The notes: generated by a model from the letters alone, not told the origin. Positions 24,839 to 33,739 are shown, counted from the stretch's first letter. The stretch: 50,763 nucleotides of DNA from Opitutus sp. GAS368 (GCA_945866215.1 CAMBGQ010000008.1:1-50763); one strand, 5' to 3'. Numbers and translations: made by a program.

Positions 24839-26770
24839 CTACTCCAGCGGATACTCTTCTCCGTCGGCGAAAAAGCTGTGGGTTTCGAGGCGCAGAGAAC
24901 AGCCGAGGGCGGTGACGAAGGTGATGTCATTGCCGGTGGCGGTGATGCGGCGACACCAGGAGGGCTCTTTCGATCCGTAATGCGTCGAGTGCCACCCTTC
25001 CCCGCCTTCGGGAAGCGCGGTGACAGTTTCTTCCGTCGAGGGCGCGGAGCAGGCGACGGTCAATTGTTTGAGGCCCTCACGGGTGCGGCCATGCCAGCGC
25101 AAGGTGAAGCGACCGTCTTGCTTCAGGAGGCCCGTCAGGCGATCGATGATCACGAAGCCTTGAGGGACTTTTACCACACGACGCTGGGCCTTGAAGCCCG
25201 GGAAGCCGAGGTGCGAGGCGGAGACGCCGTCGAACTGCCAGCGCACCTTACATACGACCCACGGCAGCCAGAGAAAGCGCCTGACTCGGCGCATGGAGTC
25301 AAATTCGCCGACCGAGACGACATTGTGGAAGCGGGAGCCGGCGAAACCATCCCAACCGCCAGGGGCATTGTAAGAATACGTACCCGGGTCTTCGGTGATC
25401 CACTCGCCGTCCCAGCGGAGCGAGACGTGCAACTGGTCGGCGTGCGAGGGGCGCGTGCGAAATTCCGCCGGGGCGCGGAAGAAGAGCGTGCCGCGCGGAT
25501 GGCGAAGCTGGAAGATGCCGGCATCGCGGAATTCGGCAGGAGGCCGTAACGACGGGGCGGCGCTCGCGGAGATCGGCCCCATCAAAAGAAGCGCCACTTC
25601 ATCCCAAGGACCGGCAGGCAGGCGTTCACCCTTGAAGAGCGCGAGGGCCGCACCGACCGACGGACGAAAGTCTTCGAAAGGACCACCACTCAACGGAAGG
25701 AGGTTCGCTCCGTCGTCGGCGCCATAGCGCGCAACGGTACCGTCGGACTCCATCAAAGTAGCCAGGAAGTCGGTCGCGGCGATGGCCTGAGCGCGCACCT
25801 CGACGGGTAAGGTACTACCATCGGATCTTTCGACGACCTCGGACCAGGTCAGGAGCTGGAGCAGCAGCCGATGATAATTCGTGGAGTGCTGGCTGAAGCC
25901 GCCATCGGGACCGATGAGTTCAGCGCACTGCTTTGCGAGCGCCTCCACTCCAGCGTGATACCAATGCGGAGAGCCGCTGAGACTCGGCCAGAACGTGGCG
26001 GCGGTCTGCAGGCCGATGGCTTCGGAGATGCCATGGTTGTTCTGCTGCGAAAGCGCGTAATCCAGATGGAACGCGATGCGCTGGCTGGTGGCATCGGCGA
26101 ATCGGGCGGCGAGCGTCAGACGCATGTCGGTCGTCGACGGGTGGTCGCGGAAGGCTTGGACAGCGAAGGTGACGGCAATCAGGCGGAAGGCGGCTTCCTG
26201 CCCGCACATCCAGTTCGGCCCACGGTTCGGCGGATTACGCGTCATCCAGTCCTCGAGCGTCGACCAGAAGAGCTCGACGTGGCGTTCATCTCCATCGCGC
26301 AACCAAGCGCGGACGAGGGCGGAAGCCCAAGAGAAGCGGGAGAGTTCCCAGACTCCCTTGATATCGTCGGACCCCGTATCACGGAGGCGGGACCAATGCT
26401 TGTAAGGATCGGTCGAATGTCCGGTGAGGACGCTACGCGTCCAACGGTCGGGGCGGCCGACTTCAACCAGCTGATGGGAGAAAATGCGGGCGTACCCGCG
26501 GGCGAAAGCGTCCGCTTCCGCAACCGGCGTGCAGCCGGATTCGACGGACCAAGCTTCGAGCTGCGGCGACAGGTGGAGCCGATCTAATTTCGCGATCGTA
26601 AGGCGCGGCGCGGACTGGCGCCAGGCGATGGGGTTGAAGTTCTTCGCGAAATCCTTCCACGGACGCATCGGCGAACGCCATTCCAAGAGCCCGAGCTTAC
26701 GCTCACACGCCCAACGCACGCGACGGGCAAGCCAGCGCGGACCGAGGTGATGGAGGAGAGGAAGGAGCAA
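24839..26770 (-). CDS. Heparinase II/III-family polysaccharide lyase-like protein
   Basis: The 643-residue protein has an N-terminal alpha-toroid region with WMCGQEAAFRLIAVTFAVQA and LSQQNNHGISEAIGLQTAA. A C-terminal beta-rich heparinase II/III domain follows (HADQLHVSLRWDGEWITEDPG). These features are typical of uronate lyases and the related proteins found in exopolysaccharide loci. It may trim or turn over the uronic acid-containing polymer, perhaps ManNAcA made by WecB and WecC. No clear cleavable signal peptide is seen, so export is uncertain. The frame opens at TTG 26770. It is a one-gene block between A8 and A9. Confidence 0.85.
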   Translation of the reverse strand: MLLPLLHHLGPRWLARRVRWACERKLGLLEWRSPMRPWKDFAKNFNPIAWRQSAPRLTIAKLDRLHLSPQLEAWSVESGCTPVAEADAFARGYARIFSHQLVEVGRPDRWTRSVLTGHSTDPYKHWSRLRDTGSDDIKGVWELSRFSWASALVRAWLRDGDERHVELFWSTLEDWMTRNPPNRGPNWMCGQEAAFRLIAVTFAVQAFRDHPSTTDMRLTLAARFADATSQRIAFHLDYALSQQNNHGISEAIGLQTAATFWPSLSGSPHWYHAGVEALAKQCAELIGPDGGFSQHSTNYHRLLLQLLTWSEVVERSDGSTLPVEVRAQAIAATDFLATLMESDGTVARYGADDGANLLPLSGGPFEDFRPSVGAALALFKGERLPAGPWDEVALLLMGPISASAAPSLRPPAEFRDAGIFQLRHPRGTLFFRAPAEFRTRPSHADQLHVSLRWDGEWITEDPGTYSYNAPGGWDGFAGSRFHNVVSVGEFDSMRRVRRFLWLPWVVCKVRWQFDGVSASHLGFPGFKAQRRVVKVPQGFVIIDRLTGLLKQDGRFTLRWHGRTREGLKQLTVACSAPSTEETVTALPEGGEGWHSTHYGSKEPSWCRRITATGNDITFVTALGCSLRLETHSFFADGEEYPLE

Positions 26771-26786
26771 TGGACGAAAAACTGGC

Positions 26787-26868
26787 TTCGGGTGGCGGGT
26801 GGCAGCCTCAGGTGGCGGGTGGCGGGAGAAAGATAGCAGCCAAGGGGGACCGGATGATTAGCTGAGGG
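26787..26868. repeat. Repeat A9 (left arm and core only)
   Basis: The left arm TTCGGGTGGCGGGTGGC runs to 26826, followed by an A core (CCGGATGATTAGCTGAGGG). The right arm is missing; repeat B copy 2 begins in its place. The 362-bp gap 26771-27132 is thus filled by A9, B2 and C2 in a row and holds no gene. Confidence 0.8.
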
Positions 26869-26875
26869 AAACACA

Positions 26876-27024
26876 TTTTCAGGTCTCGGGTCTCGGCAGC
26901 CGGGAGCCAGGTTCAGGTGTTCAGGTTCGGGTACAGGTTCAGGACCTGAATATTGCCCGTACCCGCACCTGTACCTGATAACCCGTACCAGAGACCCGAG
27001 GGCCGAGACCTGGGACCCGAAAAT
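26876..27024. repeat. Repeat B, copy 2
   Basis: It begins TTTTCAGGTCTCGGGTCTCG and ends GAGACCTGGGACCCGAAAA. The inner words (GGGAGCCAGGTTCAGG, GTACCTGATAACCCG) match copies 1 and 3. It forms an imperfect long hairpin and follows A9 directly. Confidence 0.78.
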
Positions 27025-27031
27025 GTTTCTT

Positions 27032-27088
27032 GGTAGGGCTGACCATCCTTGGTCGGCCGCGGTCGAGCAGGGATGCTCGACCCTACCC
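27032..27088. repeat. Repeat C pair, copy 2 (REP-like)
   Basis: It is essentially identical to the pair at 14456: GGTAGGGCTGACCATCCTTG on one side and the inverse unit ending GATGCTCGACCCTACC on the other, joined by GGCCGCGG. Predicted fold: an outer 7-bp stem with two inner hairpins. Confidence 0.78.
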
Positions 27089-27132
27089 AAGGCCATCACT
27101 CCTCCGATACTCTATACTCGATACTCCATACT

Positions 27133-28356
27133 CTAACGACCGACCACTCCCCGTGTATCAATCAACTTCTTGCCTTTGAGTTGGGCGAGAGTGAGGCCAG
27201 CGAAAGCACGATGATCGACGAGCAGGACGATGACGGTGGCGCGAGCGAGCGCGTCGGTAAGCGAGACGAGTTCCGCCCTGCCCTGCAGCGACTTGGGTAA
27301 AGCGGTGACGTGCGGCTCGACGGCGAGAACCTTGAGGCCGGCGTCAGCGAGGTGCGCAGCGATCTCGACCGCGGGAGATTCACGCAGGTCGTCGACATTC
27401 GCTTTGAAGGCAAGGCCAAGGCAGGCGACGACAGCATCCTGGCCGGCGGCGGCGCGGACCTGCGCGACGACGTGATGCGGCTTCGAATCGTTGACTTCGC
27501 GGGCCGTGCGGATGAGGCGAGCTTCGGCCGGAGCGGCATCGACGATGAACCAAGGGTCGACCGCGATACAATGTCCGCCGACTCCTGGGCCCGGCTGGAG
27601 GATTTTCACGCGCGGGTGGCGATTCGCCAGGCGGATGAGTTCCCAGACATCGATGGCGAGCTTATCGCAGATCAGCGAGAGTTCGTTGGCAAAGGCGATG
27701 TTCACGTCGCGGTAGGCGTTCTCGGTCAGCTTGGCCAATTCGGCCGTACGCGCGTCGGTGAGGAAAATCTGCGCGGTGCAGAAAGACGCGTAGAGGTCGC
27801 GAGCCTTCTCAGCGGCCGCGGGAGTGAGTCCTCCGCAGATGCGGTCGTTGGAGACCAGTTCCTTGAGCATCTGGCCCGGGAGGATGCGTTCGGGGCAATG
27901 GGCGAAGAGCAGGCCGTCGATCGGGCGGCCAAGTTTCGTGAGTTCGGCTTCAAGCCAGACTTTCACCTTTTCGGTCGTACCGACCGGCGAAGTGGACTCG
28001 AGGATGATGAGATTACCTGCGGCGACGAACGGGGCAATCGAGCGGGTAGCGGCCTCGACGAACGAAAGATCCGGCACGCGGGCGCCGTCGGCCGAGGCGA
28101 TGAACGGGGTCGGGACCGCGAGGATGAAGATATCGGCCGCCGCGGGGTTGGTCGCAGCCTTGAGATTACCCGACTGCACCGCCGCGCGGACGAGGACGTC
28201 GAGGTCGGGCTCCTGGATGTGGATGCGGCCGCTATTGATTGTCTCAACCACCGAGGCGGAGACGTCGACACCGAGGACGCGGCGTCCCTTCGTCGCGAAG
28301 ATGGACGCGGTCGGGAGGCCGATATAGCCGAGGCCGAGGACGCAGAGGGAGGGCAT
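27133..28356 (-). CDS. wecC: UDP-N-acetyl-D-mannosamine dehydrogenase
   Basis: It oxidises UDP-ManNAc to UDP-ManNAcA with NAD. The protein has 407 residues with LGLGYIGLPTASIFATKG at the N-terminus. An ESTSPVGTTEKV segment and the active-site cysteine in GVGGHCIAVDPWF follow; GLAFKANVDDLRESPAV marks the C-terminal NAD-contact domain. The ATG at 28356 matches the family start. It pairs functionally with wecB (23532) although the heparinase-like gene lies between them. It is a one-gene block between the A9/B2/C2 mosaic and A10. Confidence 0.95.
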   Translation of the reverse strand: MPSLCVLGLGYIGLPTASIFATKGRRVLGVDVSASVVETINSGRIHIQEPDLDVLVRAAVQSGNLKAATNPAAADIFILAVPTPFIASADGARVPDLSFVEAATRSIAPFVAAGNLIILESTSPVGTTEKVKVWLEAELTKLGRPIDGLLFAHCPERILPGQMLKELVSNDRICGGLTPAAAEKARDLYASFCTAQIFLTDARTAELAKLTENAYRDVNIAFANELSLICDKLAIDVWELIRLANRHPRVKILQPGPGVGGHCIAVDPWFIVDAAPAEARLIRTAREVNDSKPHHVVAQVRAAAGQDAVVACLGLAFKANVDDLRESPAVEIAAHLADAGLKVLAVEPHVTALPKSLQGRAELVSLTDALARATVIVLLVDHRAFAGLTLAQLKGKKLIDTRGVVGR

Positions 28357-28418
28357 GGGAGTCGAGGAAAGGAGGGGATGGTGGACAAGAGGGCCGGAGG
28401 ACAAGGAGAGACGAATCG

Positions 28419-28480
28419 TTTCGGGTGGCGGGTGGCGGCCTCAGGTGGCGGGTGGCGGGGATATTGGCAGCCACCTGAGG
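28419..28480. repeat. Repeat A10 (right arm truncated)
   Basis: A complete left arm TTTCGGGTGGCGGGTGGC is followed by a short loop (GATATTGGCA). The right arm is cut to GCCACCTGAGG, which still pairs with CCTCAGGTGGC of the left arm. The element is about 60 bp. Confidence 0.75.
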
Positions 28481-28490
28481 TTAAGTTTTA

Positions 28491-30506
28491 CTAAGCTTTC
28501 ATTCCCTGCATCCGAATACTCCAACGGGAGATTTCTTCGATTTCATCGAGCGGAGTTAAGGAGGTACCAGCAAGGAAAGTGGTGAGGGCTTCGGCATGGC
28601 CTTTGCCTCGAGCGGGACCACCGAGCCAGGCTGGAAGCGCCGAAGCGCCGGGGAGGTTCGTCGAACGGAGGGATTTCCAGTTTTCAATTTCGGCGGACCA
28701 ACCTTCGCCAGCGACGGAGAGACGTTCCTTGGGCAGATGGGCGGGGAGATTGGTACGGTAATTGAGCGCGGCGACATCGCCGTTAGCTAAAGTGAGTTCG
28801 AAACAACCGCCGTCCTGTCCATCGCGGTCGCGCGACAAGGCGCTCGCCGCGACGATGGCAGAGCCGGAGAGGAAACGGAGTAGGTCGACGAAATGGCAGG
28901 CCTCGCCGACAATCCGTCCCCCACCCTGCTGCGAATCGAGCGTCCAATGACTGGCAGGTAGGCGGCCCGCGTTGATATCGACGGTGAAGCGGCGCGGTCC
29001 AGTCTGCACGGCCAGAGCGGAGCGGAGGCGGACAGCGAGCGGGGCGAAGCGGCGATTGAAGCCGACGGCAAGGTGACCGGAGGAAGAACGGGCGACGACC
29101 AGCGTGGCGTCGAGGTCGGCCTCGGTGAGTGCGAGCGGCTTCTCGACCCAGACGTTCTTCCCGGCCCGCAGTGCGGCACGGGCAAGTTCGCCGTGTTCAT
29201 CATGTCGGGTCGCGATGAAAACCGTCGCGACGCCGGGATGGTCAAGCAGCGCAGAGGTTTCGGTGGTCGCCGTGGCAGCAACTCCGGCGAGGAGTTTTGC
29301 GGAAAGCCCGTTGGCGGAGGCGAAGACTGAAGGCGAGGCACCTTGACGACGGAGCACAGGCACCAGGACCCGGGCAGCGAAGTTGCCGCAGCCGATAATC
29401 CCGATGCCGCCGACGGTCCGGCTGTCTAAATCCGCGCCCGAGAGTGTGCGGACGAGTGCCTCGTTCGGGACCGCGTATTCGATGAGCAGACCGTAGGCGC
29501 CCGGACGACGGAGGTCGTCGTAGATCTGAGGGGCCGATGCGAACGGGTGACGTGAAGTCAGCAGCGGAGCGACATCGAGTGCGCCTGAAGCCATCAGGGC
29601 GAGGACTTCGTCGAAATTGGCGTGCGCGGACGAAGGGTCGGCCGCATCGGCGGAACCGTAGGAGCGCGAGACCTGGAACGAGACCTCGTTCTCGTAGAAG
29701 TCGGCGCGGTTGAGCGTGAGGCCCGTCACGCCGACCAACACCACGCGACCACGGCGACGGCAGAGGCGCGCCGCCTGATTGACCGGCTCGTCGGAGGAAG
29801 TGCTCGCCGTGATGAGCACGCCGGCAGCGCCGCCAGGAAGGAGCGTGGACAGAGGTGTCCCCAACACGGGGACCAAGGCGCCGGCCTGTTTTGCATCGGC
29901 GAGTTTCGCTTCGTCGGGATCGACGCCGATGACGTTGACGCCGCGGGCGCGGAAAAGACGAACGGCGAGCTGGCCGATGAGCCCAAGGCCCATGACCACC
30001 ACCGTCTCGCCCGATTTGGCGTCAAGCAGACGGAGGCCTTGAAGTGCGACGGCCGCGAGCGGCGTGAAGGCCGCGTGTTCGTCGGATACCGCCGACGGAA
30101 TCCGAGCGGCGAAGGCGGGCGACGCCGAGACCACTTCGGCGTGCGGAGAATTGGAGACCACGCGATCGCCGGCGGCGAAGCCAGGGACTTCGCCCGCATC
30201 GAGCACTTGACCCACATGACAGTAACCCAGCGGGATTGGCTGCGCGAGCTTGCTCCGGACCGCGCCGACCGTGGCCAAGAGGCCTTCAGAGCGAATCTTC
30301 GCGAGCACTGCGCGGAATTTTTCCGGCTGCTGGCGGGCTTTGCTCAGCCAGCTGCCGCGACCGAACTCGACCAACATCCGTTCCGTGCCAAGCGAGACCA
30401 GCGAGCGCGTCGCGCGTACGAGCAGGCGGCCGCGACGCGGACCGGGCGCGGGCACGTCGATGAGCTCAGTGCGACCCGAGCCCAGATGCTGGACGATCTG
30501 GCGCAA
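28491..30506 (-). CDS. Two-domain oxidoreductase: zinc-type alcohol dehydrogenase plus Gfo/Idh/MocA
   Basis: The 671-residue fusion has a medium-chain dehydrogenase-like N-terminal half (VSLGTERMLVEFGRG, VVVMGLGLIGQLAVRLF near 180). The C-terminal Gfo/Idh/MocA half has a second Rossmann fold (GIGIIGCGNFAARVLVPVL) and WVEKPLALTEADL. Such fusions recur next to heparinase II/III genes in polysaccharide clusters and may oxidise or epimerise a sugar; the reaction is unknown. The start is taken as TTG at 30506, reading (M)RQIVQHLGSGRTEL, which matches the family start and lies 2 bp after the ligase stop. Any earlier start would run into that gene. Confidence 0.85.
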   Translation of the reverse strand: MRQIVQHLGSGRTELIDVPAPGPRRGRLLVRATRSLVSLGTERMLVEFGRGSWLSKARQQPEKFRAVLAKIRSEGLLATVGAVRSKLAQPIPLGYCHVGQVLDAGEVPGFAAGDRVVSNSPHAEVVSASPAFAARIPSAVSDEHAAFTPLAAVALQGLRLLDAKSGETVVVMGLGLIGQLAVRLFRARGVNVIGVDPDEAKLADAKQAGALVPVLGTPLSTLLPGGAAGVLITASTSSDEPVNQAARLCRRRGRVVLVGVTGLTLNRADFYENEVSFQVSRSYGSADAADPSSAHANFDEVLALMASGALDVAPLLTSRHPFASAPQIYDDLRRPGAYGLLIEYAVPNEALVRTLSGADLDSRTVGGIGIIGCGNFAARVLVPVLRRQGASPSVFASANGLSAKLLAGVAATATTETSALLDHPGVATVFIATRHDEHGELARAALRAGKNVWVEKPLALTEADLDATLVVARSSSGHLAVGFNRRFAPLAVRLRSALAVQTGPRRFTVDINAGRLPASHWTLDSQQGGGRIVGEACHFVDLLRFLSGSAIVAASALSRDRDGQDGGCFELTLANGDVAALNYRTNLPAHLPKERLSVAGEGWSAEIENWKSLRSTNLPGASALPAWLGGPARGKGHAEALTTFLAGTSLTPLDEIEEISRWSIRMQGMKA

Positions 30507-30508
30507 GG

Positions 30509-32179
30509 TCAGGGAAGATCGTGCACCTCTTGCGACGATGAGCGGTCGGTGAGACAGGTCATCGCGGAAGCCACGAAGGCCGCCGTGAACATCAGCGGCG
30601 TGAACCAGAAAAGCAGGTCGACCGTAGCGTGCAACCCGAGCAGAAGGAGGGCTATCGCAAGCGGATAAGTCTCGGGATGGCCGCCGCGGAAGGCGCGGAC
30701 GAGGTGGCGGCCCAGCCAGCCGAGCGCCGCGAGCACAGGTAGCAGTCCAAGAATGCCCCAGTCGGCAAGCATTTCCATCCAATCATTATGCGCGTAATGG
30801 AAGCGATAGTACAGCTTCCCGTCCCGCTGCATCTCCTTCTGCTGCGCTTGATAAGGCGGAGAAATCCAGCGATAGGAACCCGCGCCGTAGCCAATCCAGA
30901 CCCGGCCCGACGGAACCCCATCACTAATCAGGGCCCAAGTCGCCCGTCGCAGTGGCGCCCGATCGTCGGTACCGGTTTGCTGATAGGCATCCGCCTTATT
31001 CTTAAAGCGCTCAAATACCGGTTTCAGGTCGACCATTGCAACGATGGCAACGGCGGAGAGAAGTACCGCGATACCCGTGGCGAACATCGTATGCTGGCGC
31101 GAACCGCGAGAACGAGGAAAGCCGAAATAATAGGCCAAAGGGACGGAGACAAGAAAGAGGATAAATACCATGCCAATACCGCCCGTACTTTTAGTTAACG
31201 TGACGAGTGTCGTCAGGATGAAAGCGAGGAACGCGGAGACGAGGTGAGGTCCGCCTTTCAGCCAGTTCCCGCCGCGGCGGCGGATATGCCAGAACGTCAG
31301 CGCCAACGCCAGGGCCGCATGCAGGTAAAAATAGACGCCCGCGTGATTGCGGTTAAGGAACGGGCCGAAGCATTTCGTGGTGCGGGGAACCGGGTAGCCG
31401 AGAATCGTGCCTTCGGACAACTGATTCAGGAGGCCGAAGGCGCCGACGGCGCACGCCATCAGGACGGTAATCCAGGCGAGCGCAATGTAGCCACGGCGCC
31501 GACGCAGGCCGATGCTCAAGGCGCAGAGTAGAAGCCACGGCGCACCGAGGATCATCATCTGGCGCCACGCGTTCATCGGCGGCTGCGACGTATCGGCGGC
31601 CGAGAACGGCGCATTCAAACCGGACGGCAGCCAGTGCAAATAGGGCTGGGGGCGGACGTCGAACTTGCCGACTTCGATACCAGGCAGGCCTTGCCTCGAC
31701 CAGAAGGTCTCGCGATCGACCACGACGCCCCAGGCATTGAAGTCCTGAACGGCGAAATAGGTGAACAGCGCGACGCCGGCCCAGAACGGCACTGAGCGGA
31801 AGAGCTCGCGACGGAGCTCCGCCGCCGGCCGCGACACCAGGTCGCGAGAGAGCAGGAAGGCGGCGATGGCTGATCCGACGAGCGCGAAGGCCGGGAAGCA
31901 GACATAGTCGAGCCAACGATAGGTCCACGGGGCGGCGCCTTCTACGGAAGCACCATAAAGGGAGAGGAACAGGCCAAGGAGCCAGACGACCATCGCATGG
32001 CGTTGCGTACGGGCTTCGGCGAAAGTCGCGACAAAGGCGGCGGCCGCAAGACCGAGCATCGCGGCGACCGTCCAGAGCACCACCCCGGCCCAGCCCCACG
32101 GAGCCAGCACCAGGATGAGTCCAGCGAGGATCATCACGGTCAGTTCACGAGAAGTGAATTTGGGGGAGGAGGGAGGCAT
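30509..32179 (-). CDS. O-antigen ligase/polymerase (WaaL/Wzy_C family)
   Basis: The 556-residue membrane protein has about a dozen hydrophobic segments. It contains the ligase-type region RNHAGVYFYLHAALALAL. A large periplasmic loop holds SGRVWIGYGAGSYRW and the FHYAHNDWMEMLADWG motif, equivalent to the conserved H-N-D of O-antigen ligases. It would transfer or polymerise lipid-linked glycan in the periplasm. The C-terminal segment (LAIALLLLGLHATVDLLFW) is membrane-embedded. With the Wzy-like gene at 17948 it may divide ligation and polymerisation. Its stop is 2 bp before the next gene's TTG. Confidence 0.85.
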   Translation of the reverse strand: MPPSSPKFTSRELTVMILAGLILVLAPWGWAGVVLWTVAAMLGLAAAAFVATFAEARTQRHAMVVWLLGLFLSLYGASVEGAAPWTYRWLDYVCFPAFALVGSAIAAFLLSRDLVSRPAAELRRELFRSVPFWAGVALFTYFAVQDFNAWGVVVDRETFWSRQGLPGIEVGKFDVRPQPYLHWLPSGLNAPFSAADTSQPPMNAWRQMMILGAPWLLLCALSIGLRRRRGYIALAWITVLMACAVGAFGLLNQLSEGTILGYPVPRTTKCFGPFLNRNHAGVYFYLHAALALALTFWHIRRRGGNWLKGGPHLVSAFLAFILTTLVTLTKSTGGIGMVFILFLVSVPLAYYFGFPRSRGSRQHTMFATGIAVLLSAVAIVAMVDLKPVFERFKNKADAYQQTGTDDRAPLRRATWALISDGVPSGRVWIGYGAGSYRWISPPYQAQQKEMQRDGKLYYRFHYAHNDWMEMLADWGILGLLPVLAALGWLGRHLVRAFRGGHPETYPLAIALLLLGLHATVDLLFWFTPLMFTAAFVASAMTCLTDRSSSQEVHDLP

Positions 32180-32188
32180 TGAAAATTA

Positions 32189-32224
32189 GGGGGCACGCTG
32201 GCACGGGGGCCAGGGGACAAGGGG
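32189..32224. repeat. Leader repeat F upstream of the O-antigen ligase-like gene
   Basis: The plus strand reads GGGGGCACGCTGGCACGGGG then GCCAGGGGACAAGGGG, 10 bp from the ATG at 32179. It follows the same pattern as the copies before wecB and the SDR gene. Confidence 0.55.
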
Positions 32225-32232
32225 AAGAATCG

Positions 32233-32325
32233 TTTCGGGTGGCAGGAGGCGACCTCAGGTGGCGGGTGGCGGGAGAAAGATAGCAGCCAAGGGGAAACCG
32301 GAGACCGGATGATTGGCTGGAGTCA
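32233..32325. repeat. Repeat A11 (left arm and core only) in a 585-bp repeat mosaic
   Basis: A variant left arm (TTTCGGGTGGCAGGAGGC) ends at 32273. The A core follows, with AAACCGGAGACCGGATGATT and GGCTGG. The right arm is replaced by repeat D. The gap 32180-32764 has no gene and consists of F, A11, D1, C3 and B3 in series. Confidence 0.8.
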
Positions 32326-32330
32326 TTTAT

Positions 32331-32480
32331 TCAGGTGACGGGTGACGGCCGCGGGCATCGGGGATTCAGGTTTCGGCTTCTCGGCCATCAGCCGCGGGTG
32401 CCTGGAGCCGGCTGCCGAAGGCTGAACGGTTGATTCCCGAAAGGCCGACGACCCGGTGGCCGTCACCCGTCACCCGAAAC
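32331..32480. repeat. Repeat D, copy 1
   Basis: Inverted ends: TCAGGTGACGGGTGACGGCC on the left and GGCCGTCACCCGTCACCCGA on the right. Inner words include TCGGCCATCAGCCGCGGGTG, CCTGGAGCCGGCTGCCGAAG and GAACGGTTGATTCCCGAAAG. A second copy is at 39911. The architecture resembles A but with different words (GGTGACGG instead of GGTGGCGG). Confidence 0.75.
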
Positions 32481-32488
32481 TGTTTCTT

Positions 32489-32544
32489 GGTAGGGCTGAC
32501 CATCCTTGGTCGGCCGCGGTCGAGCAGGGATGCTCGACCCTACC
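32489..32544. repeat. Repeat C pair, copy 3 (REP-like)
   Basis: Near-identical to the pairs at 14456 and 27032: GGTAGGGCTGACCATCCTTG, then GGCCGCGG, then the inverse unit with GAGCAGGGATGCTCGACCC. It lies between D1 and B3. Confidence 0.78.
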
Positions 32545-32557
32545 AAAGGCAGAGACA

Positions 32558-32717
32558 TTTTCAGGTCACGGGTCTCGGCAGTCGGGAGCCAGGTTCAGGT
32601 TTTCAGGTACAGGTACAGGTACAGGTACAGGTTCTGGATCTGAATTTTACCCCGCACCCGCTCCTGTACCTGATAACCCGTACCTGAGACCTGAGGGCCG
32701 AGACCTGAGACCCGAAA
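32558..32717. repeat. Repeat B, copy 3
   Basis: It begins TTTTCAGGTCACGGGTCTCG and ends GAGACCTGAGACCCGAAAA. A four-unit run of the hexamer ACAGGT at 32605-32630 makes its left half longer than in the other copies and suggests slippage. Confidence 0.78.
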
Positions 32718-32764
32718 ATGCATTGCCTCTGGCCCTCAGATTCTCTGGCCCTCCGGTCCTCCAA

Positions 32765-33739
32765 TCAAACAATCCCTGCCTGATAAATATCGTGGATACG
32801 AATGAGGCCGAGGCAGCGATTGGTGGCGGCGTCGGTGACGGGCAACACGGAGATTTGCGAGGGGCGGTCTTCCATGATGCGCGCGGCTTCGCCGAGCGAC
32901 ATGGGTGCGTGAGCGCGGACGGGGTTGACCGTCATGATATCGGCGGCGCGGGCGGTGTTGATGTCGACGCCGCGACCAAGCGCGCGGCGAAGGTCGCCGT
33001 CGGTGATAAGTCCAGCGAGCGTGCCGTCAGCCGCGAGAACGCAGGCCGCTCCGTGCGGGTGGCGAGTCATCGCAATGACGGTATCGCGCAGGGCGTCGCC
33101 GGGCTGAGCGCAGGCGCAACGGGCGAGCGGCTGAAGCGCTTCGCCGACCGTGAGGGCCAGGTTACGCCCAAGCTGGCCGGCGGGATGAAGCCGGGCGAAG
33201 TCGGAAGGGCCGAAGCCACGCTTCGTCATCAGGGCAGCCGCCAGCGCGTCGCCGAGCGCGAGCGTCAGAAGCGCGCTGGTCGTGGGGACGAGGCCGAGCG
33301 GGTCGGCTTCCGGGCGGGCGCCGATATCAAGGACCAAGTCAGCCTGCGTCGCCAAGGGCGACTGCGTGTTGCCGACAATGGCGATGATCGGTGACTTGAA
33401 GGAACGGAAGACCGAGGTGAGCCGAACCAGTTCGGCGGTCGTGCCTGAGCGTGAAATCAGGATGACGGGGTCGCCGGCCTGCAGGATGCCGAGGTCGCCG
33501 TGCACAGCATCGGCGGCGTGGAGGAAGATAGCGGGCGTGCCCGTGCTGCAGAGCGTCGCGGCGATCTTCTGCCCGATGAGGCCGGACTTACCGACGCCGC
33601 AGAGGACGACCTTGCCCTGGTGGGCGGCAATCAGATCGACGGCCTTTGTGAAGGAGCCGTCGAGGCGCGTGGCGAGTTCGGCGAGCGCGGAAGCTTCGGC
33701 CTGGAGAAGGGCGCGAGCGGAGTCGAGGGGAGTAGGCAT
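32765..33739 (-). CDS. kpsF: Arabinose-5-phosphate isomerase (KpsF/GutQ/KdsD)
   Basis: It converts ribulose-5-phosphate to arabinose-5-phosphate, the first step to Kdo. The 324-residue protein has an SIS domain with VVLCGVGKSGLIGQKIA, STGTPAIFLHAADAVHGDLG and ILISRSGTTAELVRL. Two CBS repeats occupy roughly the last 120 residues. Length is typical. With kdsB (33981) it supports CMP-Kdo supply, but kdsA and kdsC are not in this window. It is a one-gene block, with A11 and the other mosaic repeats downstream and A12 upstream. Confidence 0.95.
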   Translation of the reverse strand: MPTPLDSARALLQAEASALAELATRLDGSFTKAVDLIAAHQGKVVLCGVGKSGLIGQKIAATLCSTGTPAIFLHAADAVHGDLGILQAGDPVILISRSGTTAELVRLTSVFRSFKSPIIAIVGNTQSPLATQADLVLDIGARPEADPLGLVPTTSALLTLALGDALAAALMTKRGFGPSDFARLHPAGQLGRNLALTVGEALQPLARCACAQPGDALRDTVIAMTRHPHGAACVLAADGTLAGLITDGDLRRALGRGVDINTARAADIMTVNPVRAHAPMSLGEAARIMEDRPSQISVLPVTDAATNRCLGLIRIHDIYQAGIV

